Source of the DNA: Flavipsychrobacter sp.
GTDB lineage: Bacteria; Bacteroidota; Bacteroidia; Chitinophagales; Chitinophagaceae
Direction of reading: 5' to 3'
DNA length: 64,000 bases
Assembly (NCBI GenBank): GCA_031292525.1
Contig: JARLGY010000018.1
Location: 186,001-250,000, forward strand
A model generated the notes under the pieces. That model was not told the origin of the DNA. It ran no database searches and worked only from the letters and a program-made list of their open reading frames with translations. Below are positions 7,754 to 15,881 of this stretch, piece by piece. The first letter of the stretch is position 1; each line of letters starts with the position of its first letter. Position numbers and translations under genes: made by a program.

Positions 7754-8611
7754 ATGAAAAAAGTAACATCGTTGATTACCGCATTTATTCTTCTGGTATC
7801 TTACCAACAATGCCTAGCCCAAAACTACAATAGGATTATGGGTAGAGCAATAAAACGTGCCGTTGGTAAAGATTTAAGAGGATTCCAAACGTTTAGTTAT
7901 CCTACAGATAATTTTGGACTAATTACCTCTTATGTAAATTCTGTTTCACCTGAAAATTTTATTTGTGATATGTGGAATTGCATAGGAGTCAATTCAACGG
8001 CTGGATTATCAAGCATTGAATGGCTAAAAATGAAGGATTTTGCTGGTGTTGGCTCAGGTGGGGCAATTACTCTATCACAACAACGTAAAACAAAGTTGGC
8101 TATAAACGTTCTACTACCTAAAATATATGATGTAATCGGTATAACTGGTGGGTTCAGTGCCGAGAGAACTACAAATATCACAATTTCAATCGGGCAGGCT
8201 TATTTTCGAAATCTAAGAAAAGATCCAATGACTTCCTATATTAACGGTCTAGATAACTCTTCGTCCCTAAAGAAGGCATATCTTAATGGTAATTTAGTGT
8301 TAATAGTGTCAGATTGTGTCATCGAAGATTTGTCAGTATCGGTAACAGTTAATAGCGAAGATTCTGCAAAAATTAATGCAAAGTTTGGGGACGCTGCTAC
8401 GTCTAAGATTTTTTCAGACGCTTCTCTATCAGTAGAAGTTGACAGGTCATCGACTGGAACATATACATTTAAAGTTTCCCATCCGATCATATTTGCTCGC
8501 TTGGCTAAGAAACAGCCGAGTGCTGGAACGCTAGGAGCCGAAAATAATTTCGACAGTTGGAAAAGTATCGTGGTTACTGAAGATCCAAGTAAATTAAAGA
8601 GACATAATTAA
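7754..8611 (+). CDS. Secreted protein of unknown function paired with the subtilase-like gene
   Basis: 285 residues with a clear signal peptide ending LVSYQQCLAQ, the same final residues (CLAQ) as the preceding gene. I do not recognise the family. The middle has a glycine-rich stretch (AGVGSGGAITLSQQRK) and the second half alternates in a beta-rich way (LVLIVSDCVIEDLSVSVTV ... TYTFKVSHPIIFARL). A loose resemblance to the strand order of gasdermin-type pore-forming domains can be imagined, but the export signal argues against it and no diagnostic motif is present. Position 14 bases after the protease-like gene suggests substrate, inhibitor or partner. A terminator-like hairpin follows. Confidence 0.65.
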   Translation: MKKVTSLITAFILLVSYQQCLAQNYNRIMGRAIKRAVGKDLRGFQTFSYPTDNFGLITSYVNSVSPENFICDMWNCIGVNSTAGLSSIEWLKMKDFAGVGSGGAITLSQQRKTKLAINVLLPKIYDVIGITGGFSAERTTNITISIGQAYFRNLRKDPMTSYINGLDNSSSLKKAYLNGNLVLIVSDCVIEDLSVSVTVNSEDSAKINAKFGDAATSKIFSDASLSVEVDRSSTGTYTFKVSHPIIFARLAKKQPSAGTLGAENNFDSWKSIVVTEDPSKLKRHN

Positions 8612-8644
8612 ATTATTCTTGCGGGGGGCTGACTAAAAGTAAAT

Positions 8645-8671
8645 GGTTGCCTTTAGACAACCCCTTTTTTT
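8645..8671 (+). terminator. Rho-independent terminator after the secreted pair
   Basis: GGTTG (8645-8649) pairs with CAACC (8658-8662); the inner stem has one mismatch. Seven T residues follow. It closes the 5763-8611 operon and separates it from the SMEK-like gene. Confidence 0.6.
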
Positions 8672-8977
8672 GTTTAATAATTGGCAATACCTTATATCAT
8701 ACCCAGTATTGGAGCCGTACGAGTTGATTTGTCTGATTCTGATTTATTAAAAGCGTCTGAGGAGAAAATTAAGGACGAAGTATTGCTTCAATACAACAAC
8801 AAACAATTACTTGGATGGACAGAATATGATAAAGACTGCAAAGAAATAAAAACACATCCTACATCGAGCCAAGGCAATAGAATATTTATTGTTGGAGTGA
8901 TTTGTTTTGTTCTATGGTTATTGAGTAGATTAGTGAAAAGAAAAAAAGAAAAATTCTTAGATAGTAAATTAGACCGT

Positions 8978-9355
8978 ATGCTTTCACGAGGGATAATTTT
9001 TGGAAAAATTGTTGACGATTTGGGGCTTTTACAATTTCAAGTTAAAGAAAGGAATAAACTTGGACAGTTCGATCTTACTAAAGTTTGCGAAGAGTTTTTT
9101 AGAGAAGTCCTTTCATTAACGTATAAGTTCTCATTAAAAAACCTTAATCAGAATCGAAGTAACGAACCTGGGCTTGATTTAGGTAGCATTAAGGATAGAA
9201 TTGCGTATCAAGCTACGTCTCAAAAAAAGTCAGATAAAGTAAATAGTATTCTTGCAGCAATAACCGAAGAACAAGCAGCAGCTTATAGCACTATAAATGT
9301 TTTTATTATTGGAGAAAAGCAAAGTAGCTATACATTGAACCCCGAATTATCTTAA
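8978..9355 (+). CDS. SMEK-like N-terminal domain (5' half of the split gene)
   Basis: From ATG 8978 the product is 125 residues. The key blocks are QVKERNKLGQFDLTKVCEEF, FSLKNLNQNRSNEPGLDLGS and RIAYQATSQKKSDKVNS, ending with VFIIGEKQSSYTL. The D-L-G ... I-A-Y-Q-x-T-S arrangement resembles the restriction-nuclease-like core of SMEK domains, which are linked to conflict systems (from memory of the family). The frame is open upstream to 8681 (TTG, straight after a stop). That 99-codon extension encodes IFIVGVICFVLWLLSRLV, a possible membrane helix; it is not expected in the family and follows a terminator, so I do not favour it. Confidence 0.5.
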   Translation: MLSRGIIFGKIVDDLGLLQFQVKERNKLGQFDLTKVCEEFFREVLSLTYKFSLKNLNQNRSNEPGLDLGSIKDRIAYQATSQKKSDKVNSILAAITEEQAAAYSTINVFIIGEKQSSYTLNPELS

Positions 9356-9385
9356 AAATACTCTTTTAGCGAAGAGAATAATATT

Positions 9386-10012
9386 TTGGATATAACATCT
9401 CTTTTAAGAGATATTATAACATTGGATTTAGATGACTTAGAGCCTATTTATACTTTATTTGTAAAGGAATTTAGACAGATTAAAATCGAATTAGAACCGA
9501 TAGATGTAAATGGAAATTTCGAAAGCTCTTATTATAATATACTTGAGAAAAAACCATCGTCACCTCCATTAAATGCACAAAAATTCTTAGGAGAGCCCGA
9601 TGATAATGATTATGACAGTGCAATGGCGAAGCTACTAAATATTTATGAAAAACTGGCAGCAGTACCAAGGGTTACGAGAGAAATCTTAGCAATAATTGTA
9701 GACAGAGGTAGAGTTAACCAAATGCATGAGTTAAGAGATCAATACACAATCCTACCAAAAACTTTGGAAAAGATAATGCGTATTGGTCAAGAAGAATTAT
9801 TTACTGAGATTGATATTCTCGAAGATGCAGGTTTAGCATCGCTCAGGGAAGCTCATATAGACGACAGGAAAATTTATTATTTAGCCGTTAAGGGGGAACA
9901 GTTGAACTATCTGTTATCATGGTTGGTTGAACAAAAAATTTCCGTTCGTACATTCCTCAATACAATGGATTTCACCGTTCTTGACGAAAAAATTATAGAT
10001 GGTAGCATATAA
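9386..10012 (+). CDS. Winged-helix-like C-terminal part (3' half of the split SMEK gene)
   Basis: 208 codons if a TTG at 9386 is used; no ATG is available until well inside. The first third is acidic (DIITLDLDDLEPIYTLF). The last third looks like a winged helix: TLEKIMRIGQEELFTEIDIL as helix-turn-helix and DDRKIYYLAVKGEQL as the wing. By itself it would be a start-less fragment, which supports its being the tail of the upstream SMEK frame. It could regulate or target the nuclease-like domain. No partner gene is obvious; the next gene is on the opposite strand. Confidence 0.45.
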   Translation: MDITSLLRDIITLDLDDLEPIYTLFVKEFRQIKIELEPIDVNGNFESSYYNILEKKPSSPPLNAQKFLGEPDDNDYDSAMAKLLNIYEKLAAVPRVTREILAIIVDRGRVNQMHELRDQYTILPKTLEKIMRIGQEELFTEIDILEDAGLASLREAHIDDRKIYYLAVKGEQLNYLLSWLVEQKISVRTFLNTMDFTVLDEKIIDGSI

Positions 10013-10145
10013 ATATCTCTATGCGCTATTTAATAGAATATTTTCTTTCGATTGCTTCGTATTCTATCAACCATTTTGTTGCATATTTGTTGGCAAAAAG
10101 CTCTAAATAGCCTATAAATAAAGATTATTACTTTCTGTATAGGAG

Positions 10146-10448
10146 TTATTTCAACTCTTTCCATGCTTTCATGCCGCCGTTTAGGTTATAGATGTTGTGA
10201 TAACCTGCCTGTTCTAGTCGCTGAATTGTAATGGTGCTGCGGATGCCTTTCTCGCAGTACATGACTACGTCTTTGGTTGTGGGGATATCTGTAAGCTGAG
10301 ATGGAACGTTGCCCATGGGTATGTGCATCCCCCCAATGTTAAAAGCATCGCGTTCCCAATCTTCCCGTATGTCTATAAGCAAAAAGTCTTTTTTTGCACT
10401 TATCCATTCGCGCAGTTGTTGCGGTGTTATTTGTAGCATTTCAAACAT
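10146..10448 (-). CDS. Rhodanese-like domain protein
   Basis: 100 residues forming a single rhodanese domain. The active-site loop is YCEKGIRS, with the catalytic Cys as in the CxxGxRS pattern, and LLIDIREDWERDAFNIGGMHIPMG is the conserved Asp/Arg region. It is likely a cytoplasmic sulfurtransferase or persulfide carrier. No signal peptide. The start is ATG at 10448. It lies just downstream of a TMEM175-type gene on the same strand (23-base gap). The exact sulfur acceptor cannot be inferred. Confidence 0.9.
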   Translation of the reverse strand: MFEMLQITPQQLREWISAKKDFLLIDIREDWERDAFNIGGMHIPMGNVPSQLTDIPTTKDVVMYCEKGIRSTITIQRLEQAGYHNIYNLNGGMKAWKELK

Positions 10449-10471
10449 TTGGTAGTAAAGATAGGAAAGGG

Positions 10472-11119
10472 CTACTTCTCGGCGACAGGCTTTGCGACAT
10501 CAAAGCGCGTCTTTACGCCATCTGGGATGAAAAACATGGCAGGCAGCACCATAAAGCAAGCGTAAGCTATATATACCGATACATAGGACATGGGTATAGA
10601 AACGATGTATGCTGCGATACCTATGAGGTTTTTGACCTTTACACGGTTATTTACCTCATCTACTGCGCTGTTGCGCTGCTCTTCATTTTCCTTGTACATG
10701 AGCTCATGCTTAATAATGTGCATCCTTATAATGCGGAAAGCCAGGGCATTCATTAGCATTACCACTCCGTACATCATACAGGCCTGCGGCAGGAACGGAT
10801 TGTCTCCCAACATGGCTGTAGGAAAAGGTATAAGGCTCATCCAGAACAGCATATGCAGGTTGAGCCACAGCAATTTTTCATCTACCTTTTGTATGAGGTG
10901 AAACATGTGGTGGTGATTGACCCACATTACCCCAATGACCACGAAACTGACTACGTAAGCTATAAAATGGGGGATGAGTGGTATCAGATTGTGCCATACA
11001 TCGTGCTGGGTAAACTGAGCATTGAGCCGAGGGAAACGCAATTGAAATACCATGATGGTAATGATAATACCAATGACATTATCGCTAAATGATTCAACAC
11101 GCTTTGAAGAAATGGTCAT
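10472..11119 (-). CDS. TMEM175-family (DUF1211) potassium-channel-like membrane protein
   Basis: 215 residues with about six membrane segments. The N-terminal KRVESFSDNVIGIIITIMVF matches the RxxxFSD signature of the TMEM175 family, whose bacterial members are tetrameric potassium channels. The HHHMFH segment and paired Trp residues between the middle helices also fit. Bacterial proteins of this length carry a single six-helix repeat, as here. Start ATG at 11119. The downstream rhodanese gene is on the same strand and may be co-transcribed. Ion selectivity is inferred from the family only. Confidence 0.88.
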   Translation of the reverse strand: MTISSKRVESFSDNVIGIIITIMVFQLRFPRLNAQFTQHDVWHNLIPLIPHFIAYVVSFVVIGVMWVNHHHMFHLIQKVDEKLLWLNLHMLFWMSLIPFPTAMLGDNPFLPQACMMYGVVMLMNALAFRIIRMHIIKHELMYKENEEQRNSAVDEVNNRVKVKNLIGIAAYIVSIPMSYVSVYIAYACFMVLPAMFFIPDGVKTRFDVAKPVAEK

Positions 11120-11186
11120 TATAGAACAACTTTAAATAATGTTGCTGCAAATACCATGCACGGATTATAATTCAATGTAAATTAAA

Positions 11187-11615
11187 TCAACCTTTTAGCA
11201 TGCTGAGGCCATACATGATGATATCTTCGTGGTCGAAAGCTATGGCAGGCAGTTCTTTCAAATCAAACCATTGAGCATCTTCAGCATCATCGCTGGCTTG
11301 CAGCGGGTGGCTAGCCTGTTCTATTATAGCACTGTAAACAACTGATACTGTGCGGAAGCGTTCATCCCGACCAGGAGTTCCTACGGTTACTAACTGCTGC
11401 ATTGTACCTAGTGGGAGTATTATACCTGTTTCTTCTTCCAGTTCCCTTACGGCTGCCGGCTCCAGATCTTCATCGTCTTCTACAAAACCACCGGGTAGCG
11501 CCCATTTGCCTATTCCCGGTTCATTCAGCCTCTGTATAAGCAATACCTGCAGATCCAAGCCATCCCTACTAAATAGCAGTGCATCTACGGTTACTTTTAT
11601 ATCCTGTTTCAGCAT
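11187..11615 (-). CDS. Nudix hydrolase
   Basis: 142 residues. The Nudix box is complete, GGFVEDDEDLEPAAVRELEE followed by ETGI, giving the divalent-metal-binding Glu residues. The opening VTVDALLFSRDGLDLQVLLIQR and the TPGRDERFRTVSVVY segment resemble ADP-ribose pyrophosphatase-like members and the N-terminal domain of NrtR-type regulators. There is no DNA-binding C-terminal part here, so a stand-alone pyrophosphohydrolase is likely. Substrate is undefined. Start ATG at 11615; monocistronic. Confidence 0.9.
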   Translation of the reverse strand: MLKQDIKVTVDALLFSRDGLDLQVLLIQRLNEPGIGKWALPGGFVEDDEDLEPAAVRELEEETGIILPLGTMQQLVTVGTPGRDERFRTVSVVYSAIIEQASHPLQASDDAEDAQWFDLKELPAIAFDHEDIIMYGLSMLKG

Positions 11616-11707
11616 AATTATACGTATTTATAATAACTACTGCACATGATAAAAAACATTTGCCAACAAAGCCAGCACCACTACAGATTTATCAAACCTA
11701 CAACACA

Positions 11708-13096
11708 TTATTTTTTAAATAGCCTAAATATGTCGAGTCCGTTTGCGTAAAGCATAACACCGAGCAACAGTACAAGCCCAACAGTTGTTGCAAACTCCAT
11801 TACCTTCTCATTCACCTTACGACCACTTATCATTTCGAATAGCAGGAAGATGACATAGCCACCATCCAAACCCGGTATAGGTAAGAGGTTCATAAACGCT
11901 AGTATAATGGATATGAATGCAGTAAGTGTAAGGAAAGAATACCAATCGAACTGAGTAGGGAACAGTTGAGCGAAGGTGATCATACCCCCCAAGCTCTCTG
12001 AGGCTTTAACTTTTGGTGAGAATATGAGTTTGAAATTCTGGATGTATTCTCCAAACTTATCAAAGGTGTATGTGAACCCTTTACCTACAGCCTGAATTGG
12101 ATTGTATGTAATTTTTTCAGTTTTAAAATATCTTGCCGGATTTTGAATACCTATACCCAATATGTGTGTTTCAGGCACGGTGCCCTTCAATGTATCTATT
12201 GCACCGCCATTTCTGGATACTACAACAGTTACTGGCTTAAGGGTAGATGCAATCACCGCTTTTTGAAACTCATCAAAAAACTGAATAGGCTGACCGTTAA
12301 CAGATAATACACTATCGTTTAGCTTGAAACCCATTTTTGCAGCTTCGCTGCCTGCGCTCAACGCGCCTACACTCATAGGTATGCGTGGGGCAATGAATTT
12401 AAGATTTTTGTCCTTCGCACTGCCAATTATACTTTTTATACTGGCATCGGTTACGGGCACATCAACTGCTGCACCATTGCGCAAGATATTTATTGTCTTG
12501 GGTGAATTGAGTATAATGTCCTTCGTAATATCATCAAAACGTTCTACCGGTTTGCCATCGAGCGCCACTATCATATCACCATTCTGCAGGCCCATGTTGC
12601 GCGCTATACTATCTGTAGCTATACCATATTTTACATTGCGTGCAGGCAGGTACTCCTCGCCCCAAACGCTGAATATAACCATGTACAACACCATAGCCAC
12701 CAATACGTTTACCATGATACCCCCCAGCATGATGAACATACGCTGCCAAGGTTTTTTAGAGCGGTACTCCCATGGCTGCGGAGGAAGTTTCAGGGCTTCT
12801 TTGTCCATACTTTCATCTACCATACCAGCTATTTTTACATAGCCGCCCAATGGGAACCAACCAATACCATATTCAGTATCGCCTACTTTCTTTTTGAACA
12901 AAGAGAAATTGAGCAACCCGGAAAAAGGGAACAAGAAATCGAAGAAGAGATAAAATTTTTCTACTCTTGTTTTGAAGAGACGGGCAAAGAAAAAGTGACC
13001 AAACTCGTGCAGGGCTATCAGAAAGGATAGTGAAGCCAATATTTGTATGGCTTGCATACCGCCTCCTGAGATCAATAGAACCGTATTAAGTTGCAT
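11708..13096 (-). CDS. rseP: RIP metalloprotease RseP (site-2 protease)
   Basis: 462-residue inner-membrane protease for regulated intramembrane proteolysis, typically cleaving anti-sigma factors or signal-peptide remnants. The zinc motif HEFGH is at residues 30-34 in the first membrane segment, and the second metal site is in LLPIPGLDGGYVIFLLFE near the C-terminus. Two PDZ-like regions occupy the periplasmic middle (NGDMIVALDGKPV and LNDSVLSVNGQPI). Length and layout are standard. It begins 15 bases after dxr on the same strand, an arrangement found in many bacteria, so the two are one operon. Confidence 0.95.
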   Translation of the reverse strand: MQLNTVLLISGGGMQAIQILASLSFLIALHEFGHFFFARLFKTRVEKFYLFFDFLFPFSGLLNFSLFKKKVGDTEYGIGWFPLGGYVKIAGMVDESMDKEALKLPPQPWEYRSKKPWQRMFIMLGGIMVNVLVAMVLYMVIFSVWGEEYLPARNVKYGIATDSIARNMGLQNGDMIVALDGKPVERFDDITKDIILNSPKTINILRNGAAVDVPVTDASIKSIIGSAKDKNLKFIAPRIPMSVGALSAGSEAAKMGFKLNDSVLSVNGQPIQFFDEFQKAVIASTLKPVTVVVSRNGGAIDTLKGTVPETHILGIGIQNPARYFKTEKITYNPIQAVGKGFTYTFDKFGEYIQNFKLIFSPKVKASESLGGMITFAQLFPTQFDWYSFLTLTAFISIILAFMNLLPIPGLDGGYVIFLLFEMISGRKVNEKVMEFATTVGLVLLLGVMLYANGLDIFRLFKK

Positions 13097-13111
13097 GTTG
13101 TAATAATGATA

Positions 13112-14293
13112 TTAGTATATGGACAGTTGGCTTTTTTTCAAAAATTCGGTTGTGTACTTGCGAGCATCTGCATCAGTCTGACGATAATCATCCAGTGTTG
13201 GGTGCTCTATAAAAGTTACACGCTCCATTGTTTTTTCAATCATTTCACTCATCTCCAGGAAACCTACCTTGTTTTGCAGGAAGGCTGCAACCACTACCTC
13301 ATTTGCTGCGTTGAGCACACAAGGTGCATTACCTGCCTTATACAAGGCTTCTTTAGCAATTGCAAGGTTACGGAAAGTTTTATAATCGGGCTGCTCAAAG
13401 GTGAATTTGGAGTAGTCCTTGAAATCGAACTTCTTAAAGTTGTTGGCTAAGCGATTTGGATATGTGAGTGCGTATTGGATAGGCAGCTTCATATCGGGCA
13501 GGCCAAGCTGCGCTTTAAGAGAACCATCAGTAAACTGAACTAATGAGTGAATGATAGATTGTGGATGCACTATCACTTCCATCTGCTCATTCTTCAATCC
13601 AAACAACCATTTTGCTTCAATTACCTCCAGCCCCTTGTTCATAAGAGTGGCGCTGTCGATACTTATTTTTGCCCCCATGGTCCAGTTAGGGTGCTGAAGA
13701 GCATGTGATGCTTTTACATTTACCAGGTAGTTGGGCTTACGGCCCAAAAAAGGACCTCCGGACGCAGTAAGTATCACTTTATCGATAGTGCCCTGGTATT
13801 CACCTGCAAGACATTGGTAAATAGCAGAATGTTCACTATCTACCGGTATTATGCGTACTCCTTTTTCGGCAGCGCGCTGCATTACCAGCTCACCTGCTAC
13901 AACCAGGGTTTCTTTATTGGCTAAAGCTATTGTTTTGCCTGCATCTATGGCTGCGAGAATACTTTCCAAACCCGCAAAACCCAGGATAGCACCCAGCACC
14001 AGGTCTATGCTTTCCCAAGCCACTATCTGCATTAGCGCAGCAGAACCAGCAAACACCTTTACAGGATAAGATGCCAAGGCTTCCTTAACCTGGGCATATT
14101 TGGTCTCGTCTGTTATAACTACTGCATTGGGTTTATAGGCTATAGCCTGCTCTATGAGCAGGTTGGCATTGCCATGAGCACTCAGAACCTCCACCTCAAA
14201 CAAATGAGGATGTGCAGCTACAACTTCAAGGGCCTGCGTGCCTATAGAACCTGTAGCGCCAAGTATGGCTAAACGCTTTTTGTTGTTATTCAT
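13112..14293 (-). CDS. dxr: 1-deoxy-D-xylulose 5-phosphate reductoisomerase
   Basis: Dxr makes 2-C-methyl-D-erythritol 4-phosphate with NADPH, the first committed step of the MEP isoprenoid pathway. The 393-residue protein has the NADPH fold opening LAILGATGSIGTQALEVV, the metal and substrate motifs VDSEHSAIYQ, TASGGPFL and HPNWTMGAKISIDSATLMNK. The frame is open 31 codons upstream, but the ATG at 14293 fits the family start and a TACCTTTG promoter element lies just upstream of it. Followed by rseP. Assignment is certain. Confidence 0.97.
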   Translation of the reverse strand: MNNNKKRLAILGATGSIGTQALEVVAAHPHLFEVEVLSAHGNANLLIEQAIAYKPNAVVITDETKYAQVKEALASYPVKVFAGSAALMQIVAWESIDLVLGAILGFAGLESILAAIDAGKTIALANKETLVVAGELVMQRAAEKGVRIIPVDSEHSAIYQCLAGEYQGTIDKVILTASGGPFLGRKPNYLVNVKASHALQHPNWTMGAKISIDSATLMNKGLEVIEAKWLFGLKNEQMEVIVHPQSIIHSLVQFTDGSLKAQLGLPDMKLPIQYALTYPNRLANNFKKFDFKDYSKFTFEQPDYKTFRNLAIAKEALYKAGNAPCVLNAANEVVVAAFLQNKVGFLEMSEMIEKTMERVTFIEHPTLDDYRQTDADARKYTTEFLKKSQLSIY

Positions 14294-14316
14294 TGTCAAT
14301 TTCTCTGATCCGGGGG

Positions 14317-14324
14317 CAAAGGTA
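14317..14324 (-). promoter_or_regulatory. -7 element for dxr-rseP
   Basis: Minus-strand TACCTTTG, an exact TAnnTTTG match, lies 24 bases before the dxr ATG at 14293. This supports the shorter dxr start. A matching -33 at the right spacing was not found. Confidence 0.45.
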
Positions 14325-14495
14325 CCGAAAATACATGGTCGCGCAGTTGAAAGGGCTACTATGTATTGTAATTGCCTATAGCACAACGAGTAAAATATAT
14401 ACTGCTATACTAATCATTCAAATCTTTTCAAAACTAACTGTTATATCACTATATTCGAATTATAAAAAGGTCTTTTCATAAAATATTAACAAGCC

Positions 14496-15155
14496 ATGCT
14501 ACAGGCTGCAACCATTGATTTTCTTAAAGAAATAGCTATAAATAATAACAAACCATGGTTTGATGCCCATAAGGAAAGTTATGAGGCAGCCAAGCAGGAT
14601 TGGGAAGTGTTTGTTGGGAGTATGCTACAAGCATTGACGCCCATGGAACCTGCACTTGCAGGACAAAAAGCAAAGGATTGCATCTTTAGGATATACCGGG
14701 ATGTGCGATTTGCAAAGGACAAGACCCCTTATAAAGAGAACTTTTCCGCTTACTTTAGTAAGGGTGGTAAGAAGTTTGCCGGGGCAGGTTTTTACCTGCA
14801 CTTGCAGCCTAATGGAAAAAGTATGATTGGGGGAGGATTATGGAACCCCGAAGCGCCTTTATTAAAAGCTGTAAGGCAAGAAATAGATTATGACTTTGAT
14901 GGCTTTAAAAAGATAATAGACCAAAAAGACTTTAAAAAAGCGTTTGGTGAACTGAGGGGTGAACAGCTAAAGAGTGCACCACAAGGCTATGACACAGACA
15001 ACCCGGCCATTGACTATTTGAGAATGAAAAGTTTTGTTGTACACCACAACATAGCAGACAAGGACTGGACAGGCAAAAATATTGTGTCCAAATGCACTGA
15101 AGTCTTCAACACTATGAAACCGCTAGTAGATTTTCTTAATAAGTCTCTCGATTGA
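14496..15155 (+). CDS. DUF2461 (TIGR02453) family protein
   Basis: 219 residues, the usual length. The family signature is clear: FRIYRDVRFAKDKTPYKENF, preceded by NNNKPWFDAHKESYEAAK and followed by GFYLHLQPNGKSMIGGGLW. The function is unknown in bacteria; a fungal relative is involved in DNA-damage or cell-wall phenotypes, so little can be concluded. No signal peptide. It starts on ATG at 14496, divergent from dxr, and ends two bases before a convergent small gene. Confidence 0.9.
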   Translation: MLQAATIDFLKEIAINNNKPWFDAHKESYEAAKQDWEVFVGSMLQALTPMEPALAGQKAKDCIFRIYRDVRFAKDKTPYKENFSAYFSKGGKKFAGAGFYLHLQPNGKSMIGGGLWNPEAPLLKAVRQEIDYDFDGFKKIIDQKDFKKAFGELRGEQLKSAPQGYDTDNPAIDYLRMKSFVVHHNIADKDWTGKNIVSKCTEVFNTMKPLVDFLNKSLD

Positions 15156-15156
15156 T

Positions 15157-15411
15157 CTAGTTACGAAATACAGCAAATTCAAAAGGCCGGTCTGATGATA
15201 TCTCTCCTGGTTTTTTTCTTTTTGCTTTTGACTTCATTTTCTTTTTCCGATACACGTCAAGCACTTCAATTGCGTTGTGCACACGCTTTTCGGTATCTAC
15301 CCTCGTTACTATAGCCATGAGCTCATCTACTTTCTGGTCGAAGTCGTCATGCCATGTGCCGGCAATTTTTGTGATGATCAATAGCTCGCGAGTCTGCTGT
15401 TTCATAAGCAT
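15157..15411 (-). CDS. Small basic hypothetical protein, 84 residues
   Basis: I do not recognise it. The N-terminal half is helical (ELLIITKIAGTWHDDFDQKV) and the C-terminal part carries a very basic run (YRKKKMKSKAKRKKPGE), so nucleic-acid contact is possible. Two ATGs (15411 and 15405) could be used; the first is taken. Its 3' end abuts the DUF2461 gene on the opposite strand. No regulatory signals are obvious. Confidence 0.5.
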   Translation of the reverse strand: MLMKQQTRELLIITKIAGTWHDDFDQKVDELMAIVTRVDTEKRVHNAIEVLDVYRKKKMKSKAKRKKPGEISSDRPFEFAVFRN

Positions 15412-15589
15412 TATTTAAGTGTACTGATGTTCGTTATCAGAAAGTTAAGCTATTTTTTAACTTTAAAGAATAACAGAAAACCATATGTGGGCTATATCCC
15501 CATTGCAATGGCTACCTAAGTGAAAAAATTATTCCACAGGATACACATAAAAATTAACGCTATTTATACACTTTTATTTTAGAAATGTA

Positions 15590-15623
15590 AATGCCCCGCA
15601 CCCGGTAGGAAGTGCGAGGCATT
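15590..15623 (-). terminator. Hairpin after the PID-CTERM gene
   Basis: AATGCCCCGCAC (15590-15601) pairs with GTGCGAGGCATT (15612-15623) with one wobble and a 10-base loop. Read on the minus strand it follows the 72-residue gene and is trailed by a T-rich stretch. Confidence 0.6.
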
Positions 15624-15641
15624 TTATGGTTTGTTTGCAAC

Positions 15642-15860
15642 TTATTTTATTATGACCTCATCTGTAGTTGATCCTGTTTTCTTTTTCTTCATCAAACGTT
15701 TTGCACCGTAGCTAACGCCAGCTACAATAGCTATGCTGAGGCCGCCATCGAGTGGTACAGAGGTATCCGGATCGCCGGGGATAGTGCCTTGTGCGACTGC
15801 CTTTAGAGAAAAAATGCCTGCTATGGCAATGAATAAAAATAATTTCTTACCTGCTTTCAT
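15642..15860 (-). CDS. PID-CTERM-type small exported protein
   Basis: 72 residues: a signal peptide (LFLFIAIAGIFSLKAVAQ), a short linker GDPDTS, then VPLDGGLSIAIVAGVSYGAK followed by RLMKKKK. This layout of P-[IL]-D-G-G, a hydrophobic segment and a basic tail matches the PID-CTERM sorting signal known from Bacteroidota, handled by an exosortase-like enzyme (from memory). Here the sorting signal makes up most of the mature protein. No exosortase is in the window. It begins 22 bases after the adhesin stop codon, so it is likely co-transcribed. A decayed second copy lies at 20630-20788. Confidence 0.75.
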   Translation of the reverse strand: MKAGKKLFLFIAIAGIFSLKAVAQGTIPGDPDTSVPLDGGLSIAIVAGVSYGAKRLMKKKKTGSTTDEVIIK

Positions 15861-15881
15861 TTTATGATTTTGATAGTGCGA

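Larger units (their letters stand above)
8978..10012 (+). pseudogene. SMEK-domain gene interrupted by one in-frame TAA
   Basis: The open frames 8978-9355 and 9386-10012 are in the same reading frame, and between them the only stop is the TAA at 9353-9355. Reading through gives SYTLNPELS-stop-KYSFSEENNILDITSLL, a continuous protein of about 344 residues. As I recall SMEK-domain proteins, the nuclease-like N-terminal domain is followed directly by a 'DI-SLL' linker of this kind, so this is most simply one gene with a nonsense mutation. Alternatives are a sequencing error, stop-codon readthrough, or two separately translated halves. The frame also extends upstream of 8978 to a TTG at 8681, with a possible membrane helix. 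Confidence 0.6.

Noticed and set aside
7754-8611. Calling the secreted partner a gasdermin-type pore former
   Set aside because: Only a vague beta-strand resemblance; bacterial gasdermins are cytosolic and lack signal peptides, and no diagnostic motif is visible.
8681-8977. Membrane-anchored N-terminus for the SMEK-like protein (TTG start)
   Set aside because: It begins directly after a terminator and an in-frame stop, with no initiation context; ATG 8978 gives the expected domain start. Kept only as a possibility.
14294-14386. A 31-residue extension of Dxr
   Set aside because: No conservation, and a TACCTTTG element sits just upstream of the ATG at 14293.
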